Positions 46,201-50,102 of a DNA stretch of 64,000 nucleotides are shown here, in pieces. How positions within the stretch are numbered: the stretch's first letter is position 1; every line of letters begins with the position of its first letter. The translations under genes and the position numbers were made by a program. The DNA is from Erinaceus europaeus (lineage: Eukaryota > Chordata > Mammalia > Eulipotyphla > Erinaceidae), in assembly GCF_950295315.1 (NCBI RefSeq), contig NC_080168.1:72096008-72160007 (forward strand). The letters run 5' to 3'. The notes beneath the pieces were generated by a model. The model did not search any database, was not told the DNA's origin, and saw only the letters and a program-made list of their open reading frames with translations.

Positions 46201-46720
46201 ATTTTTATTACACAGCATAGTTCAATGCAAGCCTTGAACAAAAGAGCTCAGAGCAGTATTAATATTTTAAGATTGCATTCAGTTTGTAAGTTCTTTCTTC
46301 AAGAAATCGGGGGCATAGCATTATTAATGTGTAATTCTTCAGATGCTTCTTTTTTCTTTTTTAAGCATGGTAACTAATTAAATTGCTCCTTTCTTCCTTC
46401 TATGTATGATCCTGAATCTGCTGGACTTTCTGCTGAACTTCATGACATCACCACTTGGGATTTTGCCAATTTTTCTTGTAACTTAACTTTGGCGTGTTCC
46501 AAATGGACTTCGTATTTATTACGTGTCATTATAGCATAGTGATAGATTTCCTCAAGGACCACCATCTCAGATGGGATCACCTATGGGGAATAGAACAGGT
46601 TCCGAAACCCCTCAAGCACCAATGAGTGGTGTAGGTCCTGTTAGTGGCGGCCCTGGCGGTTTTGGTAGAGGAAGCCAACCAGGCAACTTTGAAGGCCCTA
46701 ATAAGCGTCGCAGATACTAA
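8672..46720 (+). CDS. PSPC1: PSPC1, paraspeckle component 1 (3' half of the gene, six coding exons)
   Basis: DBHS-family nuclear protein that dimerises with NONO or SFPQ and binds RNA in paraspeckles. The join 8672-8868, 11199-11283, 18120-18225, 41259-41316, 44275-44444, 46535-46720 has GT..AG borders throughout and one continuous frame. It encodes 266 residues and a TAA. If total length equals the 523 residues I recall for human, these are residues 258-523. Visible parts in order: end of the NOPS segment ([22 protein letters not shown]), a highly charged Glu/Arg/Gln coiled coil of about 100 residues through PNYMEN, a Met/Gly/Pro-rich low-complexity tail, and a basic NKRRRY end. No frameshift or stop is seen, and divergence from other mammals looks slight, so the gene is probably functional. 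RRM1 and RRM2 are not in the window. PSPC1 is favoured over NONO and SFPQ because of the [24 protein letters not shown] tail. Confidence 0.97.
9078..9394 (-). mobile_element. SINE A-long
   Basis: Minus copy with two T-runs (9078-9092, 9177-9192); the 3' block is CTGCAGGGTTATTTCTGGGG. Confidence 0.8.
9431..9758 (+). mobile_element. SINE A-long
   Basis: GGGAGCTGGGCAGTAGTGCAGC .. GTGCAGGCACCGAGCCCCAA; plus copy. Confidence 0.82.
10138..10291 (+). mobile_element. SINE D/C
   Basis: GGGGGAGATAGCATGATGGT head with CTCATGAGAAAATCAGTAAAT tail; plus. Confidence 0.65.
10601..10929 (-). mobile_element. SINE A-long
   Basis: Minus copy, TTTCCTCCAGGGTTATTGTT .. GCGCTACCACCCAGTT. Confidence 0.8.
10930..11050 (-). 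mobile_element. SINE B fragment
   Basis: GCTACTTGTGAAGCTTATTG .. CAGGTGTGCCAACC, minus. Confidence 0.6.
11199..11283 (+). CDS. PSPC1: PSPC1 exon: coiled coil (27 codons plus split codons)
   Basis: Acceptor TTTTATAG|AT and donor CTTAG|gtaaag. It completes the Asp codon split with the previous exon. It encodes [17 protein letters not shown] then [10 protein letters not shown], with Leu at heptad-like spacing in a strongly Glu/Arg background, typical of the long antiparallel DBHS coiled coil used for polymerisation. The last Arg codon (AG|A) is split with the next exon. Confidence 0.96.
11629..11755 (-). mobile_element. SINE D
   Basis: T-run, ACCAGAGCACTATTCAGCTC .. ATTATGCTGTGTCCCCC, minus. 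Confidence 0.75.
11770..11990 (+). mobile_element. D fragments, (AAAAC)n and SINE B 3' half
   Basis: T-run and D-like CCAGAGGTT pieces, then AAAAC units at about 11847-11881, then a B body (CTTCATGAGTGGTGAAGCAG ..) on plus. Confidence 0.5.
12068..12185 (+). mobile_element. B/E-type SINE fragment
   Basis: AGGGGGCAGGCAATAGAGTG .. GAACCTGGGTTTGAGTCG, diverged plus copy. Confidence 0.5.
12190..12343 (-). mobile_element. Young SINE C
   Basis: Minus copy nearly identical to 36044-36202 over GAACCAGACATCACTCTGG .. GAGAATCCAATGCTTTATCC. Confidence 0.82.
12366..12624 (-). mobile_element. SINE A, head end missing
   Basis: Minus copy running to GCGCTTAACTGCCCGCCTCC, then directly into the TTCC repeat. 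Confidence 0.8.
12627..12730. repeat. (TTCC)n / (CTCTCC)n tract
   Basis: About 14 TTCC units at 12627-12682, then a degenerate CT-rich stretch ending at the L1 fragment. Confidence 0.9.
12731..12899 (-). mobile_element. L1 3' end fragment
   Basis: Same L1 3' UTR family as 23720-23996 but ending earlier (CACCAAATAGTCTCTGGGG). Its A-tail side abuts the CTTCC/TTCC repeat, so the tail may have seeded that tract. Confidence 0.75.
12905..13046 (-). mobile_element. SINE D
   Basis: TATCAGAGCACTGCTCAATTC .. CATTACTCTATCTACCCC, minus. Confidence 0.75.
13048..13160 (+). mobile_element. A-long 3' end fragment
   Basis: TTTCTTTCTGTCCTATTACA .. TGATAAATCCCAGTGGCAAAAT, plus. Confidence 0.55.
13202..13463 (-). 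mobile_element. Chimeric SINE: A-long 3' block with B body
   Basis: GATTATCACTGGGGCCTACTG block, then a B-type body ending GTGCTGCCACCCAACTC; minus. Confidence 0.65.
13781..14056 (-). mobile_element. SINE A
   Basis: Minus copy ending GCACTACCGCCCAACTCCC. Confidence 0.85.
14060..14295 (-). mobile_element. SINE A-long, internally deleted
   Basis: GCCTTCAGGGTAATCACTGG .. GCCACTGTCTGACTGCC; minus, with a shortened centre. Confidence 0.7.
14316..14661 (-). mobile_element. SINE A-long
   Basis: Full minus copy, CCCTCCAGTGTTATTGCTGG .. GCGCCACTGCCCAACCCC. Confidence 0.85.
14705..14993 (-). mobile_element. SINE A with TSD
   Basis: Minus copy between AGACCTAGTTTTCTT and AGACCTAGGTTTCTT. Confidence 0.85.
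15218..15371 (-). mobile_element. SINE C with TSD
   Basis: Minus copy; perfect 13-bp TSD AGTGCCCAGATTT at 15205-15217 and 15372-15384. Confidence 0.85.
15600..15895 (-). mobile_element. SINE D split by a second D copy
   Basis: The minus D halves 15600-15675 and 15833-15895 surround a plus D copy (about 15680-15832). Confidence 0.65.
16103..16142. repeat. (TG)n(TA)n microsatellite
   Basis: Seven TG units followed by about twelve TA units. Confidence 0.9.
16276..16578 (+). mobile_element. SINE A with TSD
   Basis: Flanked by AAACACCCATCTGCT (16261-16275) and AAACATCCATCTGCT (16579-16593). Confidence 0.87.
17075..17272 (-). mobile_element. SINE B
   Basis: Diverged minus copy, GTTGGGGGCAGAAAGAAATT .. 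TGTTGGCCACTGCTGCAC. Confidence 0.65.
17440..17790 (+). mobile_element. SINE A-long
   Basis: Box A TAGCGCAGTGG; complete 3' block. TTAGAGCC flanks it on both sides. Confidence 0.87.
17791..17965 (+). mobile_element. SINE B, head truncated
   Basis: CAAGGACCCGGGTTTGAGCC .. CCAATAAATAAAAGATAATAAAA; followed by a third TTAGAGCCA. Confidence 0.75.
18120..18225 (+). CDS. PSPC1: PSPC1 exon: end of coiled coil (35 codons)
   Basis: Acceptor TTCTTTTAG|A and donor GAGAAT|gtaagt, a near-consensus site. It starts with the last base of a split Arg codon and ends on a codon boundary after [26 protein letters not shown] is a very charged coiled-coil end. Because the exon ends in phase 0, failure to splice gives a short in-frame extension (see 18226-18249). 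Confidence 0.97.
18226..18249 (+). CDS. PSPC1: Intron read-through extension (alternative C-terminus VSKMLIT)
   Basis: Reading past the phase-0 donor gives gta agt aaa atg cta ata acc taa, i.e. seven residues VSKMLIT and a stop. If MEN is residue 386, as in a 523-residue protein, the product would be 393 residues. I recall that as the length of the short PSPC1 (PSP1-beta type) isoform, so this may be a conserved alternative end. An AATAAA at 18692-18697 could serve as its poly(A) signal. No transcript evidence is available here. Confidence 0.45.
   Translation, partial: VSKMLIT
18692..18697 (+). promoter_or_regulatory. PSPC1: Candidate intronic poly(A) signal AATAAA
   Basis: AATAAA about 440 nt after the read-through stop codon, in non-SINE sequence, followed by a GT-containing stretch. 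It would suit a short isoform ending in this intron. AATAAA is common in AT-rich DNA, so this is only suggestive. Confidence 0.25.
18806..18840. repeat. (TG)n microsatellite
   Basis: About 13 TG units with TATA flanks. Confidence 0.9.
18885..19082 (-). mobile_element. SINE B
   Basis: TTAGATTGAGAAAGCCAGAA .. GATACCACCTGGCCCC, minus. Confidence 0.8.
19095..19337 (-). mobile_element. Young SINE A with TSD
   Basis: Minus copy of the same young subfamily as 3740 and 7840; TSD CATAATTTAGT on both sides; boxes A and B intact. Confidence 0.9.
19511..19882. mobile_element. Mariner-like MITE split by a SINE
   Basis: Terminal inverted repeats TTGGGTTGTTGGAAAAGTCA (left) and TGACTTTTTTAACAACCCAA (right). 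Without the SINE at 19580-19856 and one copy of its TSD, the element is about 82 bp and nearly all stem-forming. It resembles the copy at 32627-32703. The flanking sequence on both sides is one D-type SINE, so the MITE itself landed in a SINE. Confidence 0.75.
19580..19856 (-). mobile_element. SINE A inside the MITE
   Basis: Minus copy with TSD ATCATGACTTTT at 19568-19579 and 19857-19868, taken from MITE sequence. Confidence 0.85.
20018..20155 (-). mobile_element. E-type SINE
   Basis: AGAGCACTGCCTGGCCCTATA .. GTCCTTATGCATGGTAAAGC, minus. Confidence 0.5.
20308..20505 (+). mobile_element. SINE B
   Basis: AGGGGTTGGGTGGTGGTGTACC .. CATCCACCAGTTTAAG, plus. Confidence 0.75.
20551..20684 (-). mobile_element. 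SINE D with TSD
   Basis: Minus copy; CCAGAATACCTTTT before and CCAGAATATCCTTTT after. Confidence 0.8.
21213..21238. repeat. (CA)n(TA)n microsatellite
   Basis: Short CA run followed by TA units. Confidence 0.85.
21278..21487 (-). mobile_element. SINE A, deleted centre
   Basis: Minus copy with a B-like tail (GCTATTGGATAGAGACAGAG) and A head; AAAACTCAATT on both sides. Confidence 0.75.
21525..21668 (-). mobile_element. B-type SINE fragment
   Basis: GGACCAGGATCTTGAACCTG .. TAATCATATGCCCTGG, minus. Confidence 0.5.
21713..22037 (+). mobile_element. SINE A-long inside a D copy
   Basis: TSD-like TTCAAAACCTCAGCCA / TTCAAAGCCTCAATCA. The host minus D halves are about 21669-21712 and 22038-22096. 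Confidence 0.8.
22105..22205 (-). mobile_element. SINE D
   Basis: TATCAGAGCACAGATCAGCTC .. TTTGGTGCCTCATGCAGG, minus, head missing. Confidence 0.65.
22220..22492 (-). mobile_element. SINE A-long/B hybrid
   Basis: GCTTTCAAGGTTATTGCTGG block .. GCACCTCTGCCTGTCCCC, minus. Confidence 0.7.
23436..23456 (+). CDS. PSPC1: Candidate in-frame 21-nt microexon of PSPC1 (FKGRKQM)
   Basis: A long pyrimidine tract ends TTATTGTTTAG|, followed by 21 nt and the strong donor ATG|gtaagt. The flanking exons join in phase 0, so inclusion would insert FKGRKQM between PNYMEN and REQEM without a frame change. It lies in about 1.2 kb free of SINEs. Reading past its donor adds [12 protein letters not shown] and a TAG at 23493-23495, an alternative end if the donor is not used. 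I do not know this exon from PSPC1 annotation, and without RNA data it remains a prediction. Confidence 0.35.
23720..23996 (-). mobile_element. L1 3' end with 19-bp target-site duplication
   Basis: 277-bp 5'-truncated L1 3' UTR with A-tail (T-run on +), flanked by the perfect direct repeat ATTCAAGGTTGTAATTTTC at 23701-23719 and 23997-24015. A clear L1 integration about 260 bp downstream of the candidate microexon. Confidence 0.88.
24048..24116 (-). mobile_element. Tail-only retroinsertion
   Basis: Direct repeat GCTCTTTGGTTTCT at 24048-24061 and 24103-24116 flanks 41 bp of almost pure T with a few A and C. This looks like an L1-machinery insertion so 5'-truncated that only the (A)n tail remains, in minus orientation. 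Confidence 0.6.
24800..24945 (-). mobile_element. Old C-type SINE
   Basis: CAGCACTCTGGTACATGCATT .. AACAATCCCCCTAGCTGC, minus. Confidence 0.5.
25045..25240 (-). mobile_element. SINE B
   Basis: GATAGGACAAAGAGTAATCAA .. GTGCATCACCACTCACCT, minus. Confidence 0.75.
25468..25757 (-). mobile_element. SINE A
   Basis: Full minus copy ending GCTACCGCCTGACTCCC; TAAATGG on both sides. Confidence 0.85.
27699..27734. repeat. (AT)n microsatellite
   Basis: About 18 AT units. Confidence 0.9.
27806..27945 (-). mobile_element. E-type SINE
   Basis: GGATAAGAGAGGAAGAGAGA .. GTTTAAGGGAGTTGTCTCTCC, minus. Confidence 0.55.
27981..28020. repeat. (TG)n(TA)n microsatellite
   Basis: About 13 TG units, then TA units. 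Confidence 0.9.
28022..28177 (-). mobile_element. SINE B
   Basis: ATTGGATAGAGACAGAAACTG .. AGTAGGTCACCACCGGC, minus. Confidence 0.7.
28178..28352 (-). mobile_element. SINE D with expanded (TTTA)n tail
   Basis: About 10 TTTA units (28182-28223) continue into a minus D copy (TCATAGAACTGTTCAGTTC .. TTATGCTTCTCC). Confidence 0.75.
28365..28508 (-). mobile_element. Diverged SINE (C/E-like)
   Basis: GAGAGAGACAGGCAGAGAGAG .. CTATCAGCTTCTCTATTTGTC, minus; family uncertain. Confidence 0.4.
28548..28692 (-). mobile_element. SINE D
   Basis: GACCAGAGCCCTGGTCAGTTC .. ATTATGTTCTCTATTCAGCCC, minus. Confidence 0.7.
29177..29464 (+). mobile_element. SINE A
   Basis: GGGAGTCGGGCAGTAGCCCAG .. GGAATAAATAAATAAATAT, plus. 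Confidence 0.85.
29495..29715 (-). mobile_element. Old E- and D-type fragments
   Basis: CACTGCTCTGAGCTGACTTTA (29507-29527, E-like) and GCATAGCACTGCTCCACTCTG (29624-29644, D-like), both minus. Confidence 0.4.
29927..30052 (+). mobile_element. SINE D
   Basis: Near-consensus plus copy, GGGATAGCATAATGGTTATG .. GAGCAGTGCTCTGAATAAT. Confidence 0.85.
30131..30470 (+). mobile_element. SINE A-long with TSD
   Basis: Perfect TSD AGGCAGAATG at 30121-30130 and 30471-30480; box A TAGTGCAGCGG. Confidence 0.9.
31079..31276 (+). mobile_element. SINE B
   Basis: GAGGGCCATGTGGTGGTGCACC .. CCAATAAATAAAGGTAATT; ACAATATT flanks. Confidence 0.82.
32138..32285 (-). mobile_element. (TTTAA)n with unassigned SINE-like element
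   Basis: ATTTTATTTTAATTTAATTT repeat, then CTCTGAGCGGTGAACCACCGG .. GCTACACCAGCTTGGCAGTC. Its family does not match A-E. Confidence 0.4.
32627..32703. mobile_element. Mariner-like MITE, intact copy
   Basis: Short palindromic element starting AATGGGTTGTCAGAAAAGCC and ending CTTTTCAAAAACCCAAT. It aligns along its whole length with the 19511-19882 copy (GAATACATCACAACTTTT core versus AAATACATCATGACTTTT). No transposase is encoded; it must have been mobilised in trans. Confidence 0.7.
33040..33575 (-). mobile_element. Ancient mammalian L1 (L1M-like) 3' fragment
   Basis: Contains the antisense of old L1 3' sequence: CATCCCCATCTGTTCACCTA, GGCAATTGTGAATATACTTT, AGCAGTATTGCTAGATAGCATGGT and AAACTGTTAAATTGTTTTCCA, in the order and spacing known from placental L1M elements. 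Highly diverged; edges uncertain. Confidence 0.55.
33885..34072 (-). mobile_element. SINE B
   Basis: TGATAGAGACAGCCAGAAATT .. GCCACTACCTAGCCC, minus. Confidence 0.8.
34160..34302 (+). mobile_element. SINE B, head truncated
   Basis: CTTGGTACACCTGATTGAATA .. CTGTACCTACCTCCC, plus. Confidence 0.65.
34643..34821 (-). mobile_element. SINE B
   Basis: TATAGAAACAGCCAGAAATC .. CATCATCACCAGTCCC, minus. Confidence 0.78.
34846..35094 (-). mobile_element. SINE A
   Basis: GCTGCTGCTGGATAAGACAG .. GCACTACTGCCTGGCCCCC, minus; atypical GC-rich tail junction. Confidence 0.75.
35415..35622 (+). mobile_element. SINE B
   Basis: GGGGCCAGGTGGTGGTGCACA .. AGTAAATAAAGATAATAAG, plus. Confidence 0.85.
35628..35935 (-). 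mobile_element. Two D-type SINEs
   Basis: TACTACTCAGCTCTAGGTTA .. GCCTCAGACATG (35667-35731) and a second ending AACCATTATGCTACCTCCC (35932), both minus. Confidence 0.6.
36044..36202 (-). mobile_element. Young SINE C with TSD
   Basis: Minus copy between two TCGGTGTCTTT repeats (about 36034 and 36205); nearly identical to 12190-12343. Confidence 0.87.
36303..36328. repeat. Perfect 26-bp AT palindrome
   Basis: ATTGATTATATAT and its exact reverse complement, followed by further ATTGAT/ATCAAT inverted pieces to 36360; potential cruciform. Confidence 0.8.
37527..37579 (+). other. Candidate 53-nt cryptic or poison exon
   Basis: Strong acceptor (CCTTTTTTTCCTCCTTCAG|T) and plausible donor (ACATG|gtaaat), in a 2.9-kb SINE-free stretch. 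Inserted after the 106-nt exon in phase 0 it reads Ser-Val-stop, so inclusion would truncate PSPC1 or trigger nonsense-mediated decay. A second frame is open across it and reads [17 protein letters not shown], vaguely like the second helix of a TPR repeat; this may be chance. Confidence 0.22.
39168..39446 (+). mobile_element. SINE A with TSD
   Basis: AGATTTGTTAG on both sides; GAGGAGTCGGGTGGTAGCACAG head, GGGAATAAATAAATATTTAAA tail. Confidence 0.88.
39487..39692 (+). mobile_element. E-type SINE
   Basis: GACTGTAGCTCACCTGGTAGA head, tRNA-like, with a B-like CTCCATGAATGGTGAAATG centre; plus. Confidence 0.65.
39921..40109 (-). mobile_element. SINE B
   Basis: GATAGGACAGAGATTAATTG .. GCCATCATCCAGCC, minus. 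Confidence 0.75.
40116..40322 (-). mobile_element. SINE B
   Basis: TTTATTTATTGGATAGAGACA .. GAGCCACCACTTGACCCC, minus, directly after the previous copy. Confidence 0.82.
41259..41316 (+). CDS. PSPC1: PSPC1 exon: REQEM..NMG linker (19 codons)
   Basis: Acceptor TGCTTACAG|AGA and donor GGGAG|gtaggg. It encodes [19 protein letters not shown] and the first base of an Asp codon. This is the transition from coiled coil to the Gly/Met-rich tail. It starts in phase 0, compatible with direct joining to PNYMEN or to the candidate microexon. Confidence 0.96.
41950..42157 (-). mobile_element. SINE B with TSD
   Basis: ACTAAATTTTA on both sides (41939, 42162); full minus copy. Confidence 0.87.
43422..43606 (-). 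mobile_element. SINE B
   Basis: TTTGGATAGAGACAAATTGAG .. GCCACGTGTCAGCC, minus. Confidence 0.72.
43664..43940 (-). mobile_element. SINE D nested in an older D
   Basis: The young minus D (43773-43893, CACCAGAGCACTGCTTACGG ..) interrupts an older minus D at its AGTCTTTATA site. Confidence 0.68.
44275..44444 (+). CDS. PSPC1: PSPC1 exon: Gly/Pro/Met-rich tail (56 codons)
   Basis: Acceptor TTTGCATAG|AT and donor GCAGTG|gtaatg. It encodes [39 protein letters not shown] and [16 protein letters not shown], preceded by the split Asp. The low-complexity composition is characteristic of PSPC1 and distinguishes it from NONO and SFPQ. It ends on a codon boundary. Confidence 0.96.
44445..46534 (+). other. 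PSPC1: Last PSPC1 intron
   Basis: 2.1-kb AT-rich intron with an old E-type SINE at 45290-45490 (-) and a T-run near 46087. Nothing else is recognisable. The acceptor is GTCATTATAG. Confidence 0.9.
45290..45490 (-). mobile_element. E-type SINE
   Basis: CAGAGAGGGAAATAGAGACA .. GTATCATCAGGTGATCTAAC, minus; the only element in the last intron. Confidence 0.55.
46535..46720 (+). CDS. PSPC1: PSPC1 terminal coding exon (61 codons and TAA)
   Basis: Acceptor CATTATAG|CAT. It encodes [20 protein letters not shown], then [19 protein letters not shown], then [22 protein letters not shown] and TAA. The Gly-rich stretch and the basic NKRRRY end are the PSPC1 C-terminus (nuclear-localisation type). Compared with the human protein as I remember it, Ser for Asn after the first His, Asn for Ser in MGNR and Pro for Gly in SQPGNF look lineage-specific. 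Confidence 0.96.
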   Translation, partial: HSDRFPQGPPSQMGSPMGNRTGSETPQAPMSGVGPVSGGPGGFGRGSQPGNFEGPNKRRRY

Positions 46721-46745
46721 ATATTCATATCTGGCTACATAGAGT

Positions 46746-46772
46746 GGGGGTGGGGCAGGGTGGGGGGTGGGG
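46746..46772 (+). promoter_or_regulatory. PSPC1: Potential RNA G-quadruplex in the 3' UTR
   Basis: Five G-runs of 3-6 bases separated by one- or two-base loops, starting 26 nt after the stop codon and in the mRNA sense. This fits a parallel RNA G-quadruplex. The PSPC1 partner NONO is reported to bind G-quadruplex RNA, so autoregulation is conceivable but unproven. Confidence 0.5.
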
Positions 46773-47016
46773 AATTAGTGGTATGCCTTTACACTTTTAT
46801 TTGTTACTTGGAGAAATGGTTTTATTGTTACTGTCTTCTGTAGACTTTAAAGTTTTTCTTTTGTAAAACTTAAGGGTTTTGTATTTTTCTTTAGTCATAA
46901 CCTTTGTAGATTAGAATGGTAATGATGATGTTCATCATTGTGAATGTTAAAATGTCATGACTAACTAAATATAAGTATGCCATAGTACTGTGACGTCTAT
47001 GTAGTCATTTAATCTC

Positions 47017-47022
47017 AATAAA
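47017..47022 (+). promoter_or_regulatory. PSPC1: Poly(A) signal AATAAA (proximal)
   Basis: First canonical hexamer after the stop codon (CTCAATAAAGAAATC), followed about 25-40 nt later by T/GT-rich sequence (TGTTTTTAGTGGT). Probably the main cleavage signal. Confidence 0.7.
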
Positions 47023-47309
47023 GAAATCATTTTGGATAATTTAAAAATGTTTTTAGTGGTATTCTCTTATAATTTCTCTCAACTTTGCTGTTAACAGTAA
47101 TATTTTGTTTTAAAAAGGAAGTTAGTTTTTCCTTTTAGTTTGTGAAAGTACACTTAAAACTGAAGTTTATTGAAAGTTAATGTTTGTACAAACCATTGAT
47201 GTTCTGTGAAATCAGAGTAACTGTCTACCTTTCATACAGATATTCTGACTATTCAAATATTCTCAGAAGGAATATTAAGCAACTCATTGTTCTGTGCTGA
47301 TTTTTTCCA

Positions 47310-47315
47310 AATAAA
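47310..47315 (+). promoter_or_regulatory. PSPC1: Poly(A) signal AATAAA (distal 1)
   Basis: CCAAATAAATC, followed 25 nt later by a second overlapping candidate at 47335-47340. The TGTCTGTTTTT downstream is a plausible GU/U-rich element. Confidence 0.45.
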
Positions 47316-47334
47316 TCTTTTGAATCTTGGAAAA

Positions 47335-47340
47335 AATAAA
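47335..47340 (+). promoter_or_regulatory. PSPC1: Poly(A) signal AATAAA (distal 2)
   Basis: AAAAAATAAAAGAAC, with TGTCTGTTTTTAATC about 40 nt downstream as a possible GU-rich element. Confidence 0.4.
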
Positions 47341-47452
47341 AGAACTGTTTGAAGGCAAATCTCTCTTGATTTTACAAAATGTCTGTTTTTAATCTTACCA
47401 TTTTTTAAATTTGTTGTCAATTCCTAGAGCTTGTCCTTTAAACTTTTGTTAA

Positions 47453-47458
47453 AATAAA
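47453..47458 (+). promoter_or_regulatory. PSPC1: Poly(A) signal AATAAA (distal 3)
   Basis: TTAAAATAAAGCAATAC, followed by TTTATTTGTTGTTAATATC. It may mark the 3' limit of the longest PSPC1 mRNA. Confidence 0.4.
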
Positions 47459-47633
47459 GCAATACTTTAGGTTCAATCCTATTTGCTATTTATTTGTTGT
47501 TAATATCTAGAAATTTTAATTTCATTCACTAAAGCAATTCTTCAGGTCAAAGTTAGTTTGGTTGTTAAAGTGAGGATTTCCTATGTGGTTTAGAAGAATC
47601 TGCGTTGAGAATTTTTGCTTTCTAGAAATTAAA

Positions 47634-47903
47634 GGGGCCAAGCAGTGGTGCACCTGGGTTGAGTGCGCAAGTACTTGGGTTTGAGCCCTTGCCACTCACA
47701 TGCAGGAGTGATCCTTTACAAGATATATAGTAGTTCTGCATGTGTCTGTCTTTCTCTTTCCCTTCCCCCTCAATTTCTCTTATTGGATAAAGTAGGAATA
47801 AAGAGAGAAAGAAAGGAAGAAATAGTTGCTGGGGACATTGGCTTTGTTGTGCTGGCACTGAGCCCCAGCAATAACCGTGGTGGCAATATAAAAAAATAAA
47901 TAA
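47634..47903 (+). mobile_element. Chimeric SINE: B head with A-long 3' block
   Basis: GGGGCCAAGCAGTGGTGCACC head, then GCACTGAGCCCCAGCAATAAC and an A-tail. Confidence 0.75.
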
Positions 47904-47930
47904 TGATGCCTGGTTCTTCAGTATTGCAAA

Positions 47931-48131
47931 TTAAAAAAATTATTTGAGAGAGAGAGAGCCAGATATCAAGGGGGAAGGGGAAGATAGAGAGGAAGAGAGA
48001 AAGAAAGACACCTGCAGACCTGTTTTACTACTAGCGAAGCTTTCCCTCTCCAGGTGGGGACAAGGGCTTGAATCCAGGTCCTTATTCATTGTAACATGTA
48101 CGCTCAACTAGGTGTGCCACCACCTGGGCCC
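47931..48131 (-). mobile_element. SINE B
   Basis: AGAGAGAGCCAGATATCAAG .. GCCACCACCTGGGCCC, minus. Confidence 0.82.
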
Positions 48132-48290
48132 TGTGTTGCAATTTTTTTTTCCTAGTCTATTACTAAAATTGTCTTATAAGCTTGATGTGTGTGTTTGCAG
48201 GGAATGCAGTTCCAGTGGTTATTTTTAAAAGTAGGGCCATTGGAATCTACATTGGACCCATTTATTGTCAGATACGGATTATCGTTTTAG

Positions 48291-48497
48291 GGGCCGGGTG
48301 GTGGCACACCTTATTAAGTGCACATGTTATAGTGCACAAGGACCTGGGTTTGAGCACCCAGTCCCCACCTGCAGGAGGAAAGCTTTGTGAGTGTTGAAGC
48401 AGTGCTGCAGGTGTCTATCTCTCCTCTCTCTCCCTTTTCCATCTTGGTTTCTGGCTGTGTCTATCAAATAAATAAATATAATAAAACAATTTTTAAA
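48291..48497 (+). mobile_element. SINE B
   Basis: GGGGCCGGGTGGTGGCACACC .. CAAATAAATAAATATAAT, plus. Confidence 0.85.
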
Positions 48498-48508
48498 TTT
48501 AATTTTAT

Positions 48509-48870
48509 GGGGAGTTGGGCAGTAGCGCAGCCGGTCAAGCATACATGGTGTAAAGCTCAAGGACTGGTGTAAGGTTCCTGGTTTGAGCCTCCGGCTCCCC
48601 TCCTACAGTGTGGGGCACTTCACAAGTGGTGAAGCAGGTCTGCAGATATCTATCTTTCTCTCACCCTCTCTGTCTTCCCCTCCTCCCTATATTTCTCTTT
48701 GTCCTATCCAACAACAACAGTAATGACAACAACAATAATGACACAAGGGTAACAACAAGGGCAACAAAAATTGGGAAAAATGGCCTCCAGGAGCAGTGGA
48801 TTCATAGTACAGGCCCCGAGCCCAAGCAATAACCCTGGAGGCAAAAAAACAGACAAAACAAACAAAAAAC
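48509..48870 (+). mobile_element. SINE A-long
   Basis: GGGGAGTTGGGCAGTAGCGCAG .. CCCTGGAGGCAAAAAAACAG, plus. Confidence 0.86.
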
Positions 48871-49197
48871 ATTTTAATTTTCAGTACCAGGAAGAAACTG
48901 ACTTGTCATAGTATTGGTTCCAAAGCAAAATCATTACTATGTTTTAATATTTCGTACTTAATTCATGCTTATTTTAATATTACATTTAAGGAGTCATTAC
49001 TGAAACCAGCACTATTCTCAGATCATTGAGTGTCATAATGCTTTGAGTGCTTGCAATATCATGTTTTTAGTATTTATCTGAAGTTTATTATGGTGTTGTG
49101 AAATAATTTCTAAATATCTCATATTTCTGGACAGCATACTTTGGGAAATAAATAAACATTTCCTTTAGAATACTCTTCCATAAAAGCTGTTGGTTGT

Positions 49198-49372
49198 GGG
49201 ACTGGGCCAGTGGTGCACCTGGTTGAGCACACACATCTTGTGAAAAACTCAGGTCATGCTCCTGGTCCCCACCTTTAGGAGTTGGAGAAGGACTGCAGGT
49301 GTCTCTCTCTTTCCCCTTCTAATTCCACTTCCTCCCACCCTGATCTCTATCATATTAAAAGAAAGGGGGAAA
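49198..49372 (+). mobile_element. SINE B
   Basis: GGGACTGGGCCAGTGGTGCACC .. TATCATATTAAAAG, diverged plus copy. Confidence 0.7.
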
Positions 49373-49464
49373 GTACGAAATTTATAAAAGTTGTGCATAA
49401 TTTAAATGCATTTTCTTACCTATTCATACTCTTTAAAGTGGTAGTATGGGTGGAGTTATTTTCT

Positions 49465-49740
49465 TTTTTTAAAAAATTATTTATTCCCTTTTTGTTGCCC
49501 TTGTTGTTTTATTGTTGTAGTTATTATTCATGTCGTTGTTGTTGGATAGGACAAAGAGAAATGGAGAGAGGAGGGGAAGACAGAGGGGGAGAGAAAGATA
49601 GACACCTGCAGACCAGCTTCACCGCCTGTGAAGCGACTCCCCTGCAGGTGGGGAGCCAGGGGCTTGAACCAGTATCCTTATGCCGGTCCTTGTGCTTTGT
49701 GCCACGTGCGCTTAACCCACTGTGCTACCGCTCGACTCCC
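49465..49740 (-). mobile_element. SINE A with 17-bp TSD
   Basis: Perfect TSD GGGTGGAGTTATTTTCT at 49448-49464 and 49741-49757; 276-bp minus copy. Confidence 0.92.
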
Positions 49741-50102
49741 GGGTGGAGTTATTTTCTAAAGTGTGTTTTATCTAGTCTTTTTGTCATTGCAAGTTTTTGA
49801 AGAAAAAAAAAAGGTAAAGAAATACTGTGAAGACTGTTCTCATATTTCTCATGAATATGGACTGTTAGGGAGGGAATGTTTAATTTCTGATGTAAATTGT
49901 ATGGGAAGTTATAAAACCAAATATACCTTTCCCATAGTTTTACTTAAACAGTCCTTTGGAAAGTTTTAACTAATATATTTTGCTTCAAAACTTAATATTG
50001 TTGAGAAACTCTGTCCTTTGATGTTAACAGCATACTGTATTTAGCCTAGTTTGTGAAATTCTATTTTTAAGATTCTAGGAAATTGGAAAGCCATTGTCAG
50101 GC

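Larger units (their letters stand above)
46721..47480 (+). other. PSPC1: PSPC1 3' untranslated region
   Basis: SINE-free sequence after the TAA, with several AATAAA signals spread over about 450 nt. This suggests tandem alternative polyadenylation with a short form of about 320 nt and longer forms to about 740 nt. It starts with a G-rich tract (46746-46772). The first SINE only appears at 47634. Confidence 0.8.

Noticed and set aside
49282..49800. Open frame of 172 codons on +
   Set aside because: It joins a SINE B pyrimidine block, a short unique piece and a minus SINE A. No coding features.
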